From positions 248,001 to 312,000 of the forward strand of contig JNWL01000005.1 of NCBI GenBank assembly GCA_000716465.1: 64,000 nucleotides of DNA, read 5' to 3'. Shown here piece after piece: positions 44,882 through 52,155 of the stretch (positions are counted from its first letter, which is position 1; every line of letters starts with the position of its first letter). Position numbers and translations under genes: made by a program. This DNA is from Streptomyces bikiniensis (GTDB lineage: Bacteria; Actinomycetota; Actinomycetes; Streptomycetales; Streptomycetaceae). The notes under the pieces were generated by a model. It saw only the letters and a program-made list of their open reading frames with translations. It did no database searches and was not told the origin of the DNA.

Positions 44882-45990
44882 CACCGTTCCCCCGTGGAGG
44901 CGCGGGCGCAGGCGGACCGGGCCGCGTCCGTGGTGAGGAGAGGCAGCACGGGCAGGACGGGGGTGCCTTCGGGGCGCTCCATCCGGTCCCAGCGCAGGTC
45001 GTAGTCGACGTAGTGGAAGCCCTGCCAGGCGTCGTTGGTGTTGCGGTCGAGCATGGACTGGAAGAGGTGGGCGAAGGCGTCGTCGAGGGTGCCCTCGACG
45101 AGGTGGGACTTCAGAGGGATGTCGCGGTTGTGGAGGATGCAGGGGCGGGCCACACCGGTGGGTGTGATCTTGATGCGGTTGGCGTCGGAGCAGGTGGCGC
45201 AGCTGGAGTTGGAGATGAAGCCGATCGAGCCCGCCCAGCCGTCCGGGCGGAGGTACTGCCCGGGGCTGCGGACCCCGAGCTCGTCCCTGCGGACCTCTCC
45301 TGCGTCCGCGAACCACTCGTGGAGTCGGTCTCGGACCTCGGCCTCGTTGATGAACTCGGTGTCGAAGAGTGCCTGGGCGGGGCCGATGTTCTGGAGTTCG
45401 ATCAGCCGGACGGCGATGGGCAGGTCGCGGGCGAGTTCGGCGACGGCGAAGGCGTCGTCCAGGTAGGTGCGCTGGAGAACGCAGTTGATCTTCACACGCA
45501 GGCCGAGGGAGAGGGCGGTGTCGAGGGTGCGCCGGGTGGCGCGCGGGTCGCCGCCGCCCATGATCTCGGCGGACCGGGTGGGGTCGAGGCTGTGGAGGCT
45601 GAGGTTGAGGTACGTCAGCCCGGCACCGTGAAGCTTCTCGACGCTCAGGCCGCGGCGCAGGTTGCCGTGGCTGGTCATGCCGATCGCTGCGTCGGCCCCG
45701 AGGCCGGTGGCGAGGCCCGCGATCACGTCGAGGATGTCCGCCCGGAGGGTCGGCTCACCGCCGGAGCAGTGCGCCTTCTTGATCTTCCAGGCGCCGGCCT
45801 CGGCAGCGATGGCCGCGTAGTCGGAGGCGGTCAGAGGACGGTCCTTGTGCCCGTAGTCCGGCATGCAGCGGGGCTTGCAGAACACGCAATCCAGGTTGCA
45901 GAGCGAGTTCAGGGTGAAGGCCAGGTAGGGGTGGTTGCGGCCGGTCGCGGCGAAGGCGGCGGCCAAATCGCGGTGTCGTGTGGCGGGCAT
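44881..45990 (-). CDS. MoaA-like radical SAM enzyme
   Basis: The 369-residue enzyme has CNLDCVFC near residues 31-38, and HCSGGEPTLRADIL supplies the GGEP loop. The C-terminal part keeps a MoaA-like second cluster ligand set: CATCSDANRIKITPTG followed by ARPCILHN. MoaA acts on GTP in molybdopterin synthesis, but the lack of other mo genes and the operon setting argue for another nucleotide or sugar substrate. ATG at 45990. It begins 3 bp after the dehydrogenase stop. Two radical SAM enzymes in one operon imply at least two difficult C-H steps. Confidence 0.9.
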   Translation of the reverse strand: MPATRHRDLAAAFAATGRNHPYLAFTLNSLCNLDCVFCKPRCMPDYGHKDRPLTASDYAAIAAEAGAWKIKKAHCSGGEPTLRADILDVIAGLATGLGADAAIGMTSHGNLRRGLSVEKLHGAGLTYLNLSLHSLDPTRSAEIMGGGDPRATRRTLDTALSLGLRVKINCVLQRTYLDDAFAVAELARDLPIAVRLIELQNIGPAQALFDTEFINEAEVRDRLHEWFADAGEVRRDELGVRSPGQYLRPDGWAGSIGFISNSSCATCSDANRIKITPTGVARPCILHNRDIPLKSHLVEGTLDDAFAHLFQSMLDRNTNDAWQGFHYVDYDLRWDRMERPEGTPVLPVLPLLTTDAARSACARASTGER

Positions 45991-45993
45991 TGG

Positions 45994-46992
45994 TCAGCCT
46001 CCTACGAGGGGAAAGCGGGCAGCGGGCACCTCGGCCAGGCCGTTGAGCGGCTGGTCCGTGAGGTAGCGGCGCAGGTTGTCGGCGAAGAACGCGACCGCCT
46101 CGTTCATGTACGTGCGGCTGAGCGTGGAGCTCTTCGGCGTGAGGACGACCCGGGGGTGCAGCCGCAGCGGATGGCGGGCGGGCAGCGGTTTCGGGTCGAA
46201 GACGTCCAGGGCGGCGCCGCGAAGGCGGCCGGCGTTGAGGGCGGCCAGGAGAGCCGCCTGGTCGACCGTCGCCGCGCGGCCGAGGTTGAGGAAGACGGAC
46301 TTCGACTTGAACGCCGTGAAGAGGTCGTGGTCGAAGAACCGGTCCGTGGCCCGGGCGGCGGGCAGCAGATCGACCACCACGTCGGCGACGGCGACAGCCT
46401 GGTGCACCGCTGACGTGTGCATCCACGTGACCCCGCCCCCGGCGGCCACCGGCGGCGTCCGCCGTACGCCGATGACGCCCATCCCGAAGGAGCGGGCCGC
46501 ACGCGCGAGGTGCCCGCCGATACTGCCGCAGCCGACGATGGTCATCGTCGCCCCCGCCAGGTCGAAGAACTCCTCGGCCAAGTCGTCCTTCCACCAGGTT
46601 CGGTTCCGCTGGGCGAGCTGGCTCATGAACAGCCCGCGTGAGAAGCCCAGGACCATTCCCATGGCGTGCTCGGCCATGGGCCGGCCGTGGAACCCGTACG
46701 AGCGCGTCAGAGCCACCCCGACGGAGTGGGCCTCGGCGACGGGCAGATGGTCGGTGCCGGCGGCCGGGGAGGCGATCCACCTCAGATGAGGCGCGCCGAA
46801 CAGCCACGACGGCTCGAACCTCCAGCCGAAGTAGACGTGCGCCTCGGCCAGCTGGTGCGGCACGGCCTCCTTGGTCGCCGTACGGAACTCGACACCGGGG
46901 AAGGCGGCCGACAGCGCCCGCTCGTGCTCGGCGGACATCCGCCAGAAGGAGTGCGGGGAGTCAAGACTGATCAACACCACCGGCCGGTTCAT
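45994..46992 (-). CDS. D-2-hydroxyacid dehydrogenase family oxidoreductase
   Basis: The 332-residue NAD(P)-dependent enzyme has the Rossmann motif VGCGSIGGHLARAARSFG near residue 150. The catalytic Arg block is NLGRAATVDQAALLAAL, and an Asp/Glu follows in ALDVFDPKPLP. The His expected near PHxS/A is replaced by LTPKSSTL, so the usual His-Glu relay may be altered. It would interconvert a 2-keto and a 2-hydroxy acid. ATG at 46992 overlaps the upstream glycosyltransferase stop (ATGA). Confidence 0.88.
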   Translation of the reverse strand: MNRPVVLISLDSPHSFWRMSAEHERALSAAFPGVEFRTATKEAVPHQLAEAHVYFGWRFEPSWLFGAPHLRWIASPAAGTDHLPVAEAHSVGVALTRSYGFHGRPMAEHAMGMVLGFSRGLFMSQLAQRNRTWWKDDLAEEFFDLAGATMTIVGCGSIGGHLARAARSFGMGVIGVRRTPPVAAGGGVTWMHTSAVHQAVAVADVVVDLLPAARATDRFFDHDLFTAFKSKSVFLNLGRAATVDQAALLAALNAGRLRGAALDVFDPKPLPARHPLRLHPRVVLTPKSSTLSRTYMNEAVAFFADNLRRYLTDQPLNGLAEVPAARFPLVGG

Positions 46993-48299
46993 CGCGCTCG
47001 GCCCACCGCACTCGACGCCGGCACCAGAGCCCAAGGGGCGATGCGCTCGATGACGGAACCGATGCTGGCCTCGTAGTCGTGGCGCGAGCGCACCAGGGCC
47101 GCCCCGGCGCTCCGGAGCCGGTCACGTTCGCGGGGCAGGGCGGTCAGGGCGCGGTGGAGCGCGGAGGCCAGGGACCGGGCGTCACGTGGTGCGGCGGTGA
47201 AGCCGGTCTCGCCCTCGACGACGGTCTGGGCCAGCCCGCCGGCCGTGGTTGCAACCACCGGGCCCGCTCCGGCTGCGAACGCCTCCAGAGGGATGCGACC
47301 GAAGGGCTCCTCCCGAGAGGGAACGACGACCGCGCGTAGGGCCGGGTTGTGCAGCCAGGCGCGGATCGCGGGGGTGAAGCGCGTGATCAGAGTCGCGTCC
47401 AGGCCGTACACGCGGATGCGCGCCGCCAGGTCCTCCTGGTATGAGGTCGGGCGCCCGTGTTCGTCCGAGGTCACCGCCGCCAGGATCAGGTGCGGGGCGC
47501 GGAAACCGCGCTCCTTGAGGATGCGCAGCGCTTCCAGGAGGTCGTCGAAGCCCTTCGTCGGCACGGCACGGCCCATGGCGAGAAGGAACCCGGCGCGGGC
47601 CTTGAAGGGCAAGGGCGGCGCGCTCGTAGGCGGGGCCATCTCCTCCCGGATCAGCCCGTTCGGGACGCTCACGATGCTTCCCCGAGGGACGGCGTAACTG
47701 ACGACGAGGTGGCCGCGCATGTGGGAGGAGATGGCGCCGATCCGCCCGCCTCGGACGGTCGCCGCCCGCAGGGCGTCCCGCTCCCAGCGGACGCGGGACA
47801 TGTCCCTGGGCCTTGTCAGCGCGGTCGTGGAGCGGGGCACGAGCAGCAGATCCGTGGTCGGCGATGTGTAGGAGGCCAGACCGAGGAATGGGATGTCGAG
47901 GCCGATGAGGAGGCACCGGCTCGCCCGATCAGCGATGCGTACGGCTGCTTCGCCTGCCAGGTCGCACAGCTGCATGGAGCCGTGGATCGAGTCCGGCGGT
48001 GCCTGCACCTCCGGGATCGTGATGACTTCGGCCTTGGCCTGTCGCAGCATCTGCTGGACCTCGCTGGTCCACCGCCTGTCATGCGCTCCCACTTTGTCCG
48101 ACACATGCGGCGTGATCACGGCAAGGCGGCCAGGTGGCAGCAGGCGGGCGAGGGCCGTGAGGAAGGCGCGGTTGCTGAAGCCGGTGCCCGACGCCGCGCC
48201 GTAGAAGCCCTCGTGGAGGGCGACGATGACGCGGGGCTGGCGGATCAGCTCCGGTACAGCCGTGGGTGGGGGTGGCGGAGTCGCATGGTCGATGCGCAC
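46989..48299 (-). CDS. GT4-family glycosyltransferase, first gene of the biosynthetic operon
   Basis: The 436-residue GT-B enzyme has an N-terminal acceptor domain (VIVALHEGFYGAASGTGFSN). The donor domain shows FLLAMGRAVPTKGFDDLLEA, YGLDATLITRFTPAIRAWL and the E-x7-E motif in SREEPFGRIPLEAFAAGAGP. This is the canonical retaining GT4 pattern. GTG at 48299 is preceded by GGAGG at 9 nt. The promoter of the eight-gene operon should lie in the 44 bp to the RsbW-type gene or further upstream; none is obvious, so the RsbW-like gene may be co-transcribed. Confidence 0.9.
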   Translation of the reverse strand: MRIDHATPPPPPTAVPELIRQPRVIVALHEGFYGAASGTGFSNRAFLTALARLLPPGRLAVITPHVSDKVGAHDRRWTSEVQQMLRQAKAEVITIPEVQAPPDSIHGSMQLCDLAGEAAVRIADRASRCLLIGLDIPFLGLASYTSPTTDLLLVPRSTTALTRPRDMSRVRWERDALRAATVRGGRIGAISSHMRGHLVVSYAVPRGSIVSVPNGLIREEMAPPTSAPPLPFKARAGFLLAMGRAVPTKGFDDLLEALRILKERGFRAPHLILAAVTSDEHGRPTSYQEDLAARIRVYGLDATLITRFTPAIRAWLHNPALRAVVVPSREEPFGRIPLEAFAAGAGPVVATTAGGLAQTVVEGETGFTAAPRDARSLASALHRALTALPRERDRLRSAGAALVRSRHDYEASIGSVIERIAPWALVPASSAVGRAR

Positions 48300-48343
48300 C
48301 GTGTGGTGCCTCCTTCGAAGACGGGGGATCGCGGGCGGGAGCG

Positions 48344-48868
48344 TCAGGCGCTGGCAGTCGAAGGGCAGACCCCGCGGGTGAGTCGGCACCAGGCGCGGGT
48401 GCCATGGGCGGCGGTCGTCAGCGACCAGGCGTCGGCCAGGGCCTCGACGATGACCAGTCCTCGTCCCGATTCGGCCTCCTCCTCGGGAATCGGAGGGGAG
48501 GACGGCACGGAGTGAGAGCAACCTCCGTCGGTGACGGTGATCTCGACTTCCAGGCCGCCGGTGGTCGGGTTTGTGCGGTCGACGCACAGGACCAGGGGCG
48601 GGCTGCCCGAGGCGAACGCGTTCGTTGCGAGCTCCGACGTGATCAGCCGGACGTCATCGAGGAGGTCCGCCTCGGCGCCGTGGAGCGCGACCGCCACTGC
48701 CTCCCGGGCGACCTCGGCCGCCTTCGGCCCGTACGGCAGATCCGTGATCAGCGTGGTCGCGCGGGCGGCGCCGGCGTCGGCCTGCCCGGAGATGGGGGCC
48801 GGTCGTCCGACGCTGCGCTCCAGCACGCTGCTCGTACGGGCGCGGGAGGTGCTCGTGCGTTGTTTCAA
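48344..48868 (-). CDS. RsbW-like histidine-kinase-type ATPase (anti-sigma factor family)
   Basis: The 174-residue protein has a HATPase_c fold of the RsbW/SpoIIAB type. The N-box is DDVRLITSELATNAF, the G1-like box is VTDGGCS, and GRGLVIVEALADAW completes the ATP pocket. Streptomyces has dozens of these; a few act as anti-sigma factors and most have no known partner. TTG at 48868 with AAGGGG 8 nt upstream is the likeliest start; longer frames add unrelated residues. It is divergent from the XRE-type regulator and just upstream of the biosynthetic operon, so a regulatory role there is likely. Confidence 0.82.
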   Translation of the reverse strand: MKQRTSTSRARTSSVLERSVGRPAPISGQADAGAARATTLITDLPYGPKAAEVAREAVAVALHGAEADLLDDVRLITSELATNAFASGSPPLVLCVDRTNPTTGGLEVEITVTDGGCSHSVPSSPPIPEEEAESGRGLVIVEALADAWSLTTAAHGTRAWCRLTRGVCPSTASA

Positions 48869-49075
48869 GGCCCACCCCTTTTCTCCGTCGGCGCCGAACG
48901 CGGCGCCTTCCGCCGGGATCCAAGAACACCGGAGGAGGCCGGTCGCGCAGGACCTGATCAACGGGTCAACTCGGTCAACTTCCTTGAGAAGGAGGTGAGT
49001 CAGCCGTCCGAGCGCGTCACCATGAGGGAGCGCGAGAAGTGATGGACGAACCACTGGGGCAAGAGGTGGTCACAC

Positions 49076-50521
49076 GTGGCACCGCAGGCAAGGGAACCCA
49101 ACGCCGTACTGGCGGGGTGCCTCGACGAACTCGGGTGGAGCCCGAAGGCGCTCGCTCGCAAGCTCAACAGGGTGTTCGGAGCGGGGACGGTGGCCGAGTC
49201 GGCGCCGTACCACTGGCGGGACGCTGGCTCGCTGCCGCGCTCGCCGTTACCGATGATGGCCGCCTACGTGCTCTCCCAGGAACTGGGTAGACCTGTCTCG
49301 GTGGCCGAACTCTGGCAGGACCGCGTGGGCGACTCCTCGGCGCTCGTGCCGGCCGACACGGATCTCGCACGGCCCTGGACCGTGCAGGGCATGGAGGCGA
49401 TCGTGGAGGACTGGGTGATGGGAGGGCTCGTCGACCGACGCCGGTTCCTCGCGATCTCGGGCGCGGGGCTCCTCGCGATCGTCGCCCAGTACCTCGACGG
49501 CACCGCGGGGCGCGGCCAGTACGCGCCCCGGATCACGCCGTCCGCAGGTGCCGATCCGCTCGTTGACCAAGTCGAACAGCACCTGCCCATGCTCTCCGCG
49601 CTCGACGACGAACATGGTGGAGCACGTCATCTCCCTTACGTGGGTGCCCAGTTCCGTGCGATCGGGCTGCTGATCCGCGAAGGCGGTCATGCTCCCGCCG
49701 TCGCCAGCCGCCTCATCCGCGCGCTCGCGGAGATCGGCCAGCTGGCAGGCTGGATGGCCTTCGACGCCGCCGACCACGGCCTGGCACAGCGCTACTTCGC
49801 CACCGCTTTGCGGGCAGCACACCAGGTCAACGACCTGCCCCTCTGCGCCCACATCCTCGGCGACCTCTCCTTCCAGGCCGCGAGCCGAGGCCACCCAGCG
49901 GACGCCATCGCCCTCGGCGAGGCCGCTCGCCGGGCCAGCGACGCCGCTCCACCAGCCGTACGGGCATCCGTCCTGTCCCGGCTCGCGTACGCGTACGCCG
50001 CCGCCGGCCGCGACAACGACTTCGCGCACACCTGCGGGGCCGCTCGCGAACTGATCGCCAGCCGGGACGGCAGCCAAGAGGAACCCCGCTGGATGTACTT
50101 CCTCACCGACAACCACCTGGAGTGCCAGGCCGGTTATGGCCTCATCCAGATGGGCCGCGCCCAGCAGAAAGCGGACGGCGGCCCGAAGGCACGGCGCTTT
50201 ATCGCCCAGGGGGCAGAGATGCTCCGGTCCGGGGCGTACGACGTTCCACGCGGAGACCCCAGCCAGCGCAGGGCCATGTTCGAAGGAGCCTGGCTGGCCC
50301 TGGGCCACAGCGCCCATGGTGACCTGGAGGCCGCCTGCGAGGTCGGCCAGATCGTCGCCGACCGCCTCGACGTCGTGCGCTCGCCTCGCAGCGCGGCCCT
50401 GCTCCACCAGCTCGCCGCAGACCTGCGCCGCCGACAGCGCAACGCCCACGTGCGCAGCTTCCTGCCAACCCTGGAGCACGCCCTCGCCGAACACGCCCCG
50501 TCGACGCCACCTGGCCGTTAG
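49076..50521 (+). CDS. XRE/TPR-type transcriptional regulator
   Basis: The 481-residue protein has an N-terminal HTH region (VLAGCLDELGWSPKALARKL). A Tat-like hydrophobic patch RRRFLAISGAGLLAIVAQY follows, which many of these regulators share. The rest is long helical TPR-like sequence (LAQRYFATALRAAHQVNDLP, AIALGEAARRASDA). Such proteins are frequent pathway regulators in Streptomyces. GTG at 49076 with AGAGG upstream. It is divergent from the RsbW-type gene with a 207-bp control region that contains a TTCCTT-GAG-AAGGAG inverted repeat. The next gene starts 11 bp after its stop. Confidence 0.82.
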   Translation: MAPQAREPNAVLAGCLDELGWSPKALARKLNRVFGAGTVAESAPYHWRDAGSLPRSPLPMMAAYVLSQELGRPVSVAELWQDRVGDSSALVPADTDLARPWTVQGMEAIVEDWVMGGLVDRRRFLAISGAGLLAIVAQYLDGTAGRGQYAPRITPSAGADPLVDQVEQHLPMLSALDDEHGGARHLPYVGAQFRAIGLLIREGGHAPAVASRLIRALAEIGQLAGWMAFDAADHGLAQRYFATALRAAHQVNDLPLCAHILGDLSFQAASRGHPADAIALGEAARRASDAAPPAVRASVLSRLAYAYAAAGRDNDFAHTCGAARELIASRDGSQEEPRWMYFLTDNHLECQAGYGLIQMGRAQQKADGGPKARRFIAQGAEMLRSGAYDVPRGDPSQRRAMFEGAWLALGHSAHGDLEAACEVGQIVADRLDVVRSPRSAALLHQLAADLRRRQRNAHVRSFLPTLEHALAEHAPSTPPGR

Positions 50522-50531
50522 GGTCAGGATC

Positions 50532-51485
50532 ATGACCGCAGGGGAGCGCGTTGTCGTTGTCGGGGCAGGGGTGGCGGGACTCACCACCGCCGTCGTTCTC
50601 GCCGAGGCCGGAACTTCGGTGCACGTGATCGCTGAGCAGGTGCCGGGCGTCACCTCCCTGGCGGCCGGGGCTATGTGGGGGCCGTACCTGGTAGAGCCAA
50701 AGGACAAGGTCGACCACTGGGGACAACGGTCCCTAAAGGTCTTCCGCGAGCTGGCCGAGGACCCGTCGACGGGCGTCCGGCTCACCAGCGGCATTGAGGC
50801 GTCTCGCACAGCCGAGGCGCCGCCAGACTGGGCCACCACCCTGCCCGGCTTCCGGCCGTGCGAGCCGACTGAACTGCCGGCCGGGTTCTCGGTTGGCTAC
50901 CGGTTCACGGCGCCACTGATCGATATGCCCACCTACCTCGACTACCTCCTGCGTCGGCTTGATGCCGCTGGGGGAACGGTCGAGCGGCGACGCCTGGCCT
51001 CGCTCGCGGACGCCGGTCCTGCTCCAGTGATCGTCAACTGCACGGGCTTGGGTGCTCAGGAACTGGTCCCGGACCATGCCCTTCGGCCTATCCGCGGCCA
51101 GCACGTGGTCGTCACCAACCCGGGGCTGACCGAGTTCTTTTCCGAGGACACCGGCCTCTCGCCGGACCTGCTGTGCTTCTACCCTCACGGCGACACCGTC
51201 GTCCTCGGCGGCACCGCCATCGACGGCGAAAGTGACCTCGGCCCCGACGACAAGGCGGCGGCCGGCATCCTGGCCCGCTGCGCCGAGGTCGAACCCCGTC
51301 TGGCCGAGGCCCGCGTCCTGGAGCACCGGATCGGCGCCCGGCCGACCCGGGACACGGTCCGCGTAGAGGCGGAGCGGGCGGAGGACGGCACCCTGATCCT
51401 GCATAACTACGGCCACGGAGGCGCTGGCGTCACGCTGTCCTGGGGCTGTGCTGATGAGGCACAACGCCTGGTGGGAGAACGGTGA
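50532..51485 (+). CDS. FAD-dependent D-amino-acid-oxidase-like oxidoreductase
   Basis: The 317-residue flavoenzyme has a dinucleotide-binding motif at the very N-terminus (VVVVGAGVAGLTTAVVLAEA). The DAAO signatures VNCTGLGAQEL, PIRGQHVV and the C-terminal HNYGHGGAGVTLSWG are all present. It would oxidise a D-amino acid or a related amine to the imino acid. ATG at 50532 starts after AGGA. It follows the XRE/TPR gene by 11 bp in the same direction, so the two are co-transcribed. It could supply a keto acid for the 2-hydroxyacid dehydrogenase in the opposite operon. Confidence 0.92.
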   Translation: MTAGERVVVVGAGVAGLTTAVVLAEAGTSVHVIAEQVPGVTSLAAGAMWGPYLVEPKDKVDHWGQRSLKVFRELAEDPSTGVRLTSGIEASRTAEAPPDWATTLPGFRPCEPTELPAGFSVGYRFTAPLIDMPTYLDYLLRRLDAAGGTVERRRLASLADAGPAPVIVNCTGLGAQELVPDHALRPIRGQHVVVTNPGLTEFFSEDTGLSPDLLCFYPHGDTVVLGGTAIDGESDLGPDDKAAAGILARCAEVEPRLAEARVLEHRIGARPTRDTVRVEAERAEDGTLILHNYGHGGAGVTLSWGCADEAQRLVGER

Positions 51486-51613
51486 GAACGGCCGACAGCG
51501 GGAGGCGCCCGCGAGGCGTTGCGGCACTCGCTGGTGCCTCCGAGCGAGCGCGGCTGAGGCAGGCGGTCGCGCGGTCTGACTTGAGCGGGGCCGTCTGACC
51601 GGACGACGGAGCC

Positions 51614-51651
51614 CGGCCGGTGGTCAGGGAGGGCTCCCCGACCACCGGCCG
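51614..51651. terminator. Bidirectional terminator between the DAAO-like gene and the mobile element
   Basis: A perfect 12-bp stem (cggccggtggtc / gaccaccggccg) with a partly self-paired loop lies 129 bp after the DAAO-like stop and 32 bp beyond the stop of the convergent small gene. It marks the boundary between the biosynthetic locus and the mobilizable element. Both transcripts could end here. Confidence 0.8.
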
Positions 51652-51682
51652 ACGGTTCCCGTATGAGGCTGTGCCTGTGTCC

Positions 51683-52018
51683 TCAGTCCTTGCGCGGGCG
51701 GAACTGGTTGGCGCCCGCAGCGACGATGGTCTCCAGCCGGCCGTACTCGAGCATGTCCTCGTGGGTCATGAAGGGGATGAGGGCTTCGCGGTGCGGGATG
51801 ACGTACTTAAACAGGAGCTCGGCCATGTCGTGCGCGGCTGATTGGGCCTCGGCTCCGGCCTCGGGGTTGTGGACGTGGACGCCAGCGGCCTGGAGCTCTT
51901 CGAGGGTGGCGTCATCGGCGAGGGCCTGTTCCTCGTCGGTGAAGGGGCGTCCGTCGAGATGGCGGAAGATGCGGGTACCCGGGGGGCGGTTGAAGTTCGT
52001 GTCGAACAGCAGAGCCAT
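51683..52018 (-). CDS. Small protein of unknown function at the left end of the mobilizable element
   Basis: The 111-residue acidic soluble protein begins MALLFDTNFNRPPGTRIFRH, and its C-terminus ends ANQFRPRKD. There is one central helical stretch (TDEEQALADDATLEELQAAG) and no catalytic motif. ATG at 52018 or the preceding GTG at 52021 can start it. It lies downstream of the relaxase gene in the same direction. A perfect 12-bp palindrome lies between them. It is probably an accessory cargo or regulatory gene of the element. I do not recognise a family. Confidence 0.72.
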   Translation of the reverse strand: MALLFDTNFNRPPGTRIFRHLDGRPFTDEEQALADDATLEELQAAGVHVHNPEAGAEAQSAAHDMAELLFKYVIPHREALIPFMTHEDMLEYGRLETIVAAGANQFRPRKD

Positions 52019-52099
52019 CACGTGGGGGCGGGGGGTGGGTGCGGACAAAGGGGTTCTCCGTAGCGGGGCGGGGGTGTTGATGTACCCATGGTCTGGAGA

Positions 52100-52124
52100 A
52101 TCCCCGGTTAGCCTAACCGGGGAT
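52100..52124. promoter_or_regulatory. Perfect 12-bp palindrome between the relaxase and small gene
   Basis: ATCCCCGGTTAG-C-CTAACCGGGGAT is fully symmetric around one base. It lies 32 bp after the relaxase stop and 82 bp before the small gene start. With a 1-base centre it is more likely a protein site (operator of the small gene, or part of a transfer origin) than a transcription terminator. The latter remains possible for the relaxase transcript. Confidence 0.6.
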
Positions 52125-52155
52125 CGTCGGCTATGTTGTGCGCTCTTTTCGCGGT

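Noticed and set aside
42900..46000. A RiPP precursor peptide beside the radical SAM genes
   Set aside because: Gaps between these genes are at most 22 bp and the flanking gaps show no short ORF with a ribosome binding site and a leader-like sequence.
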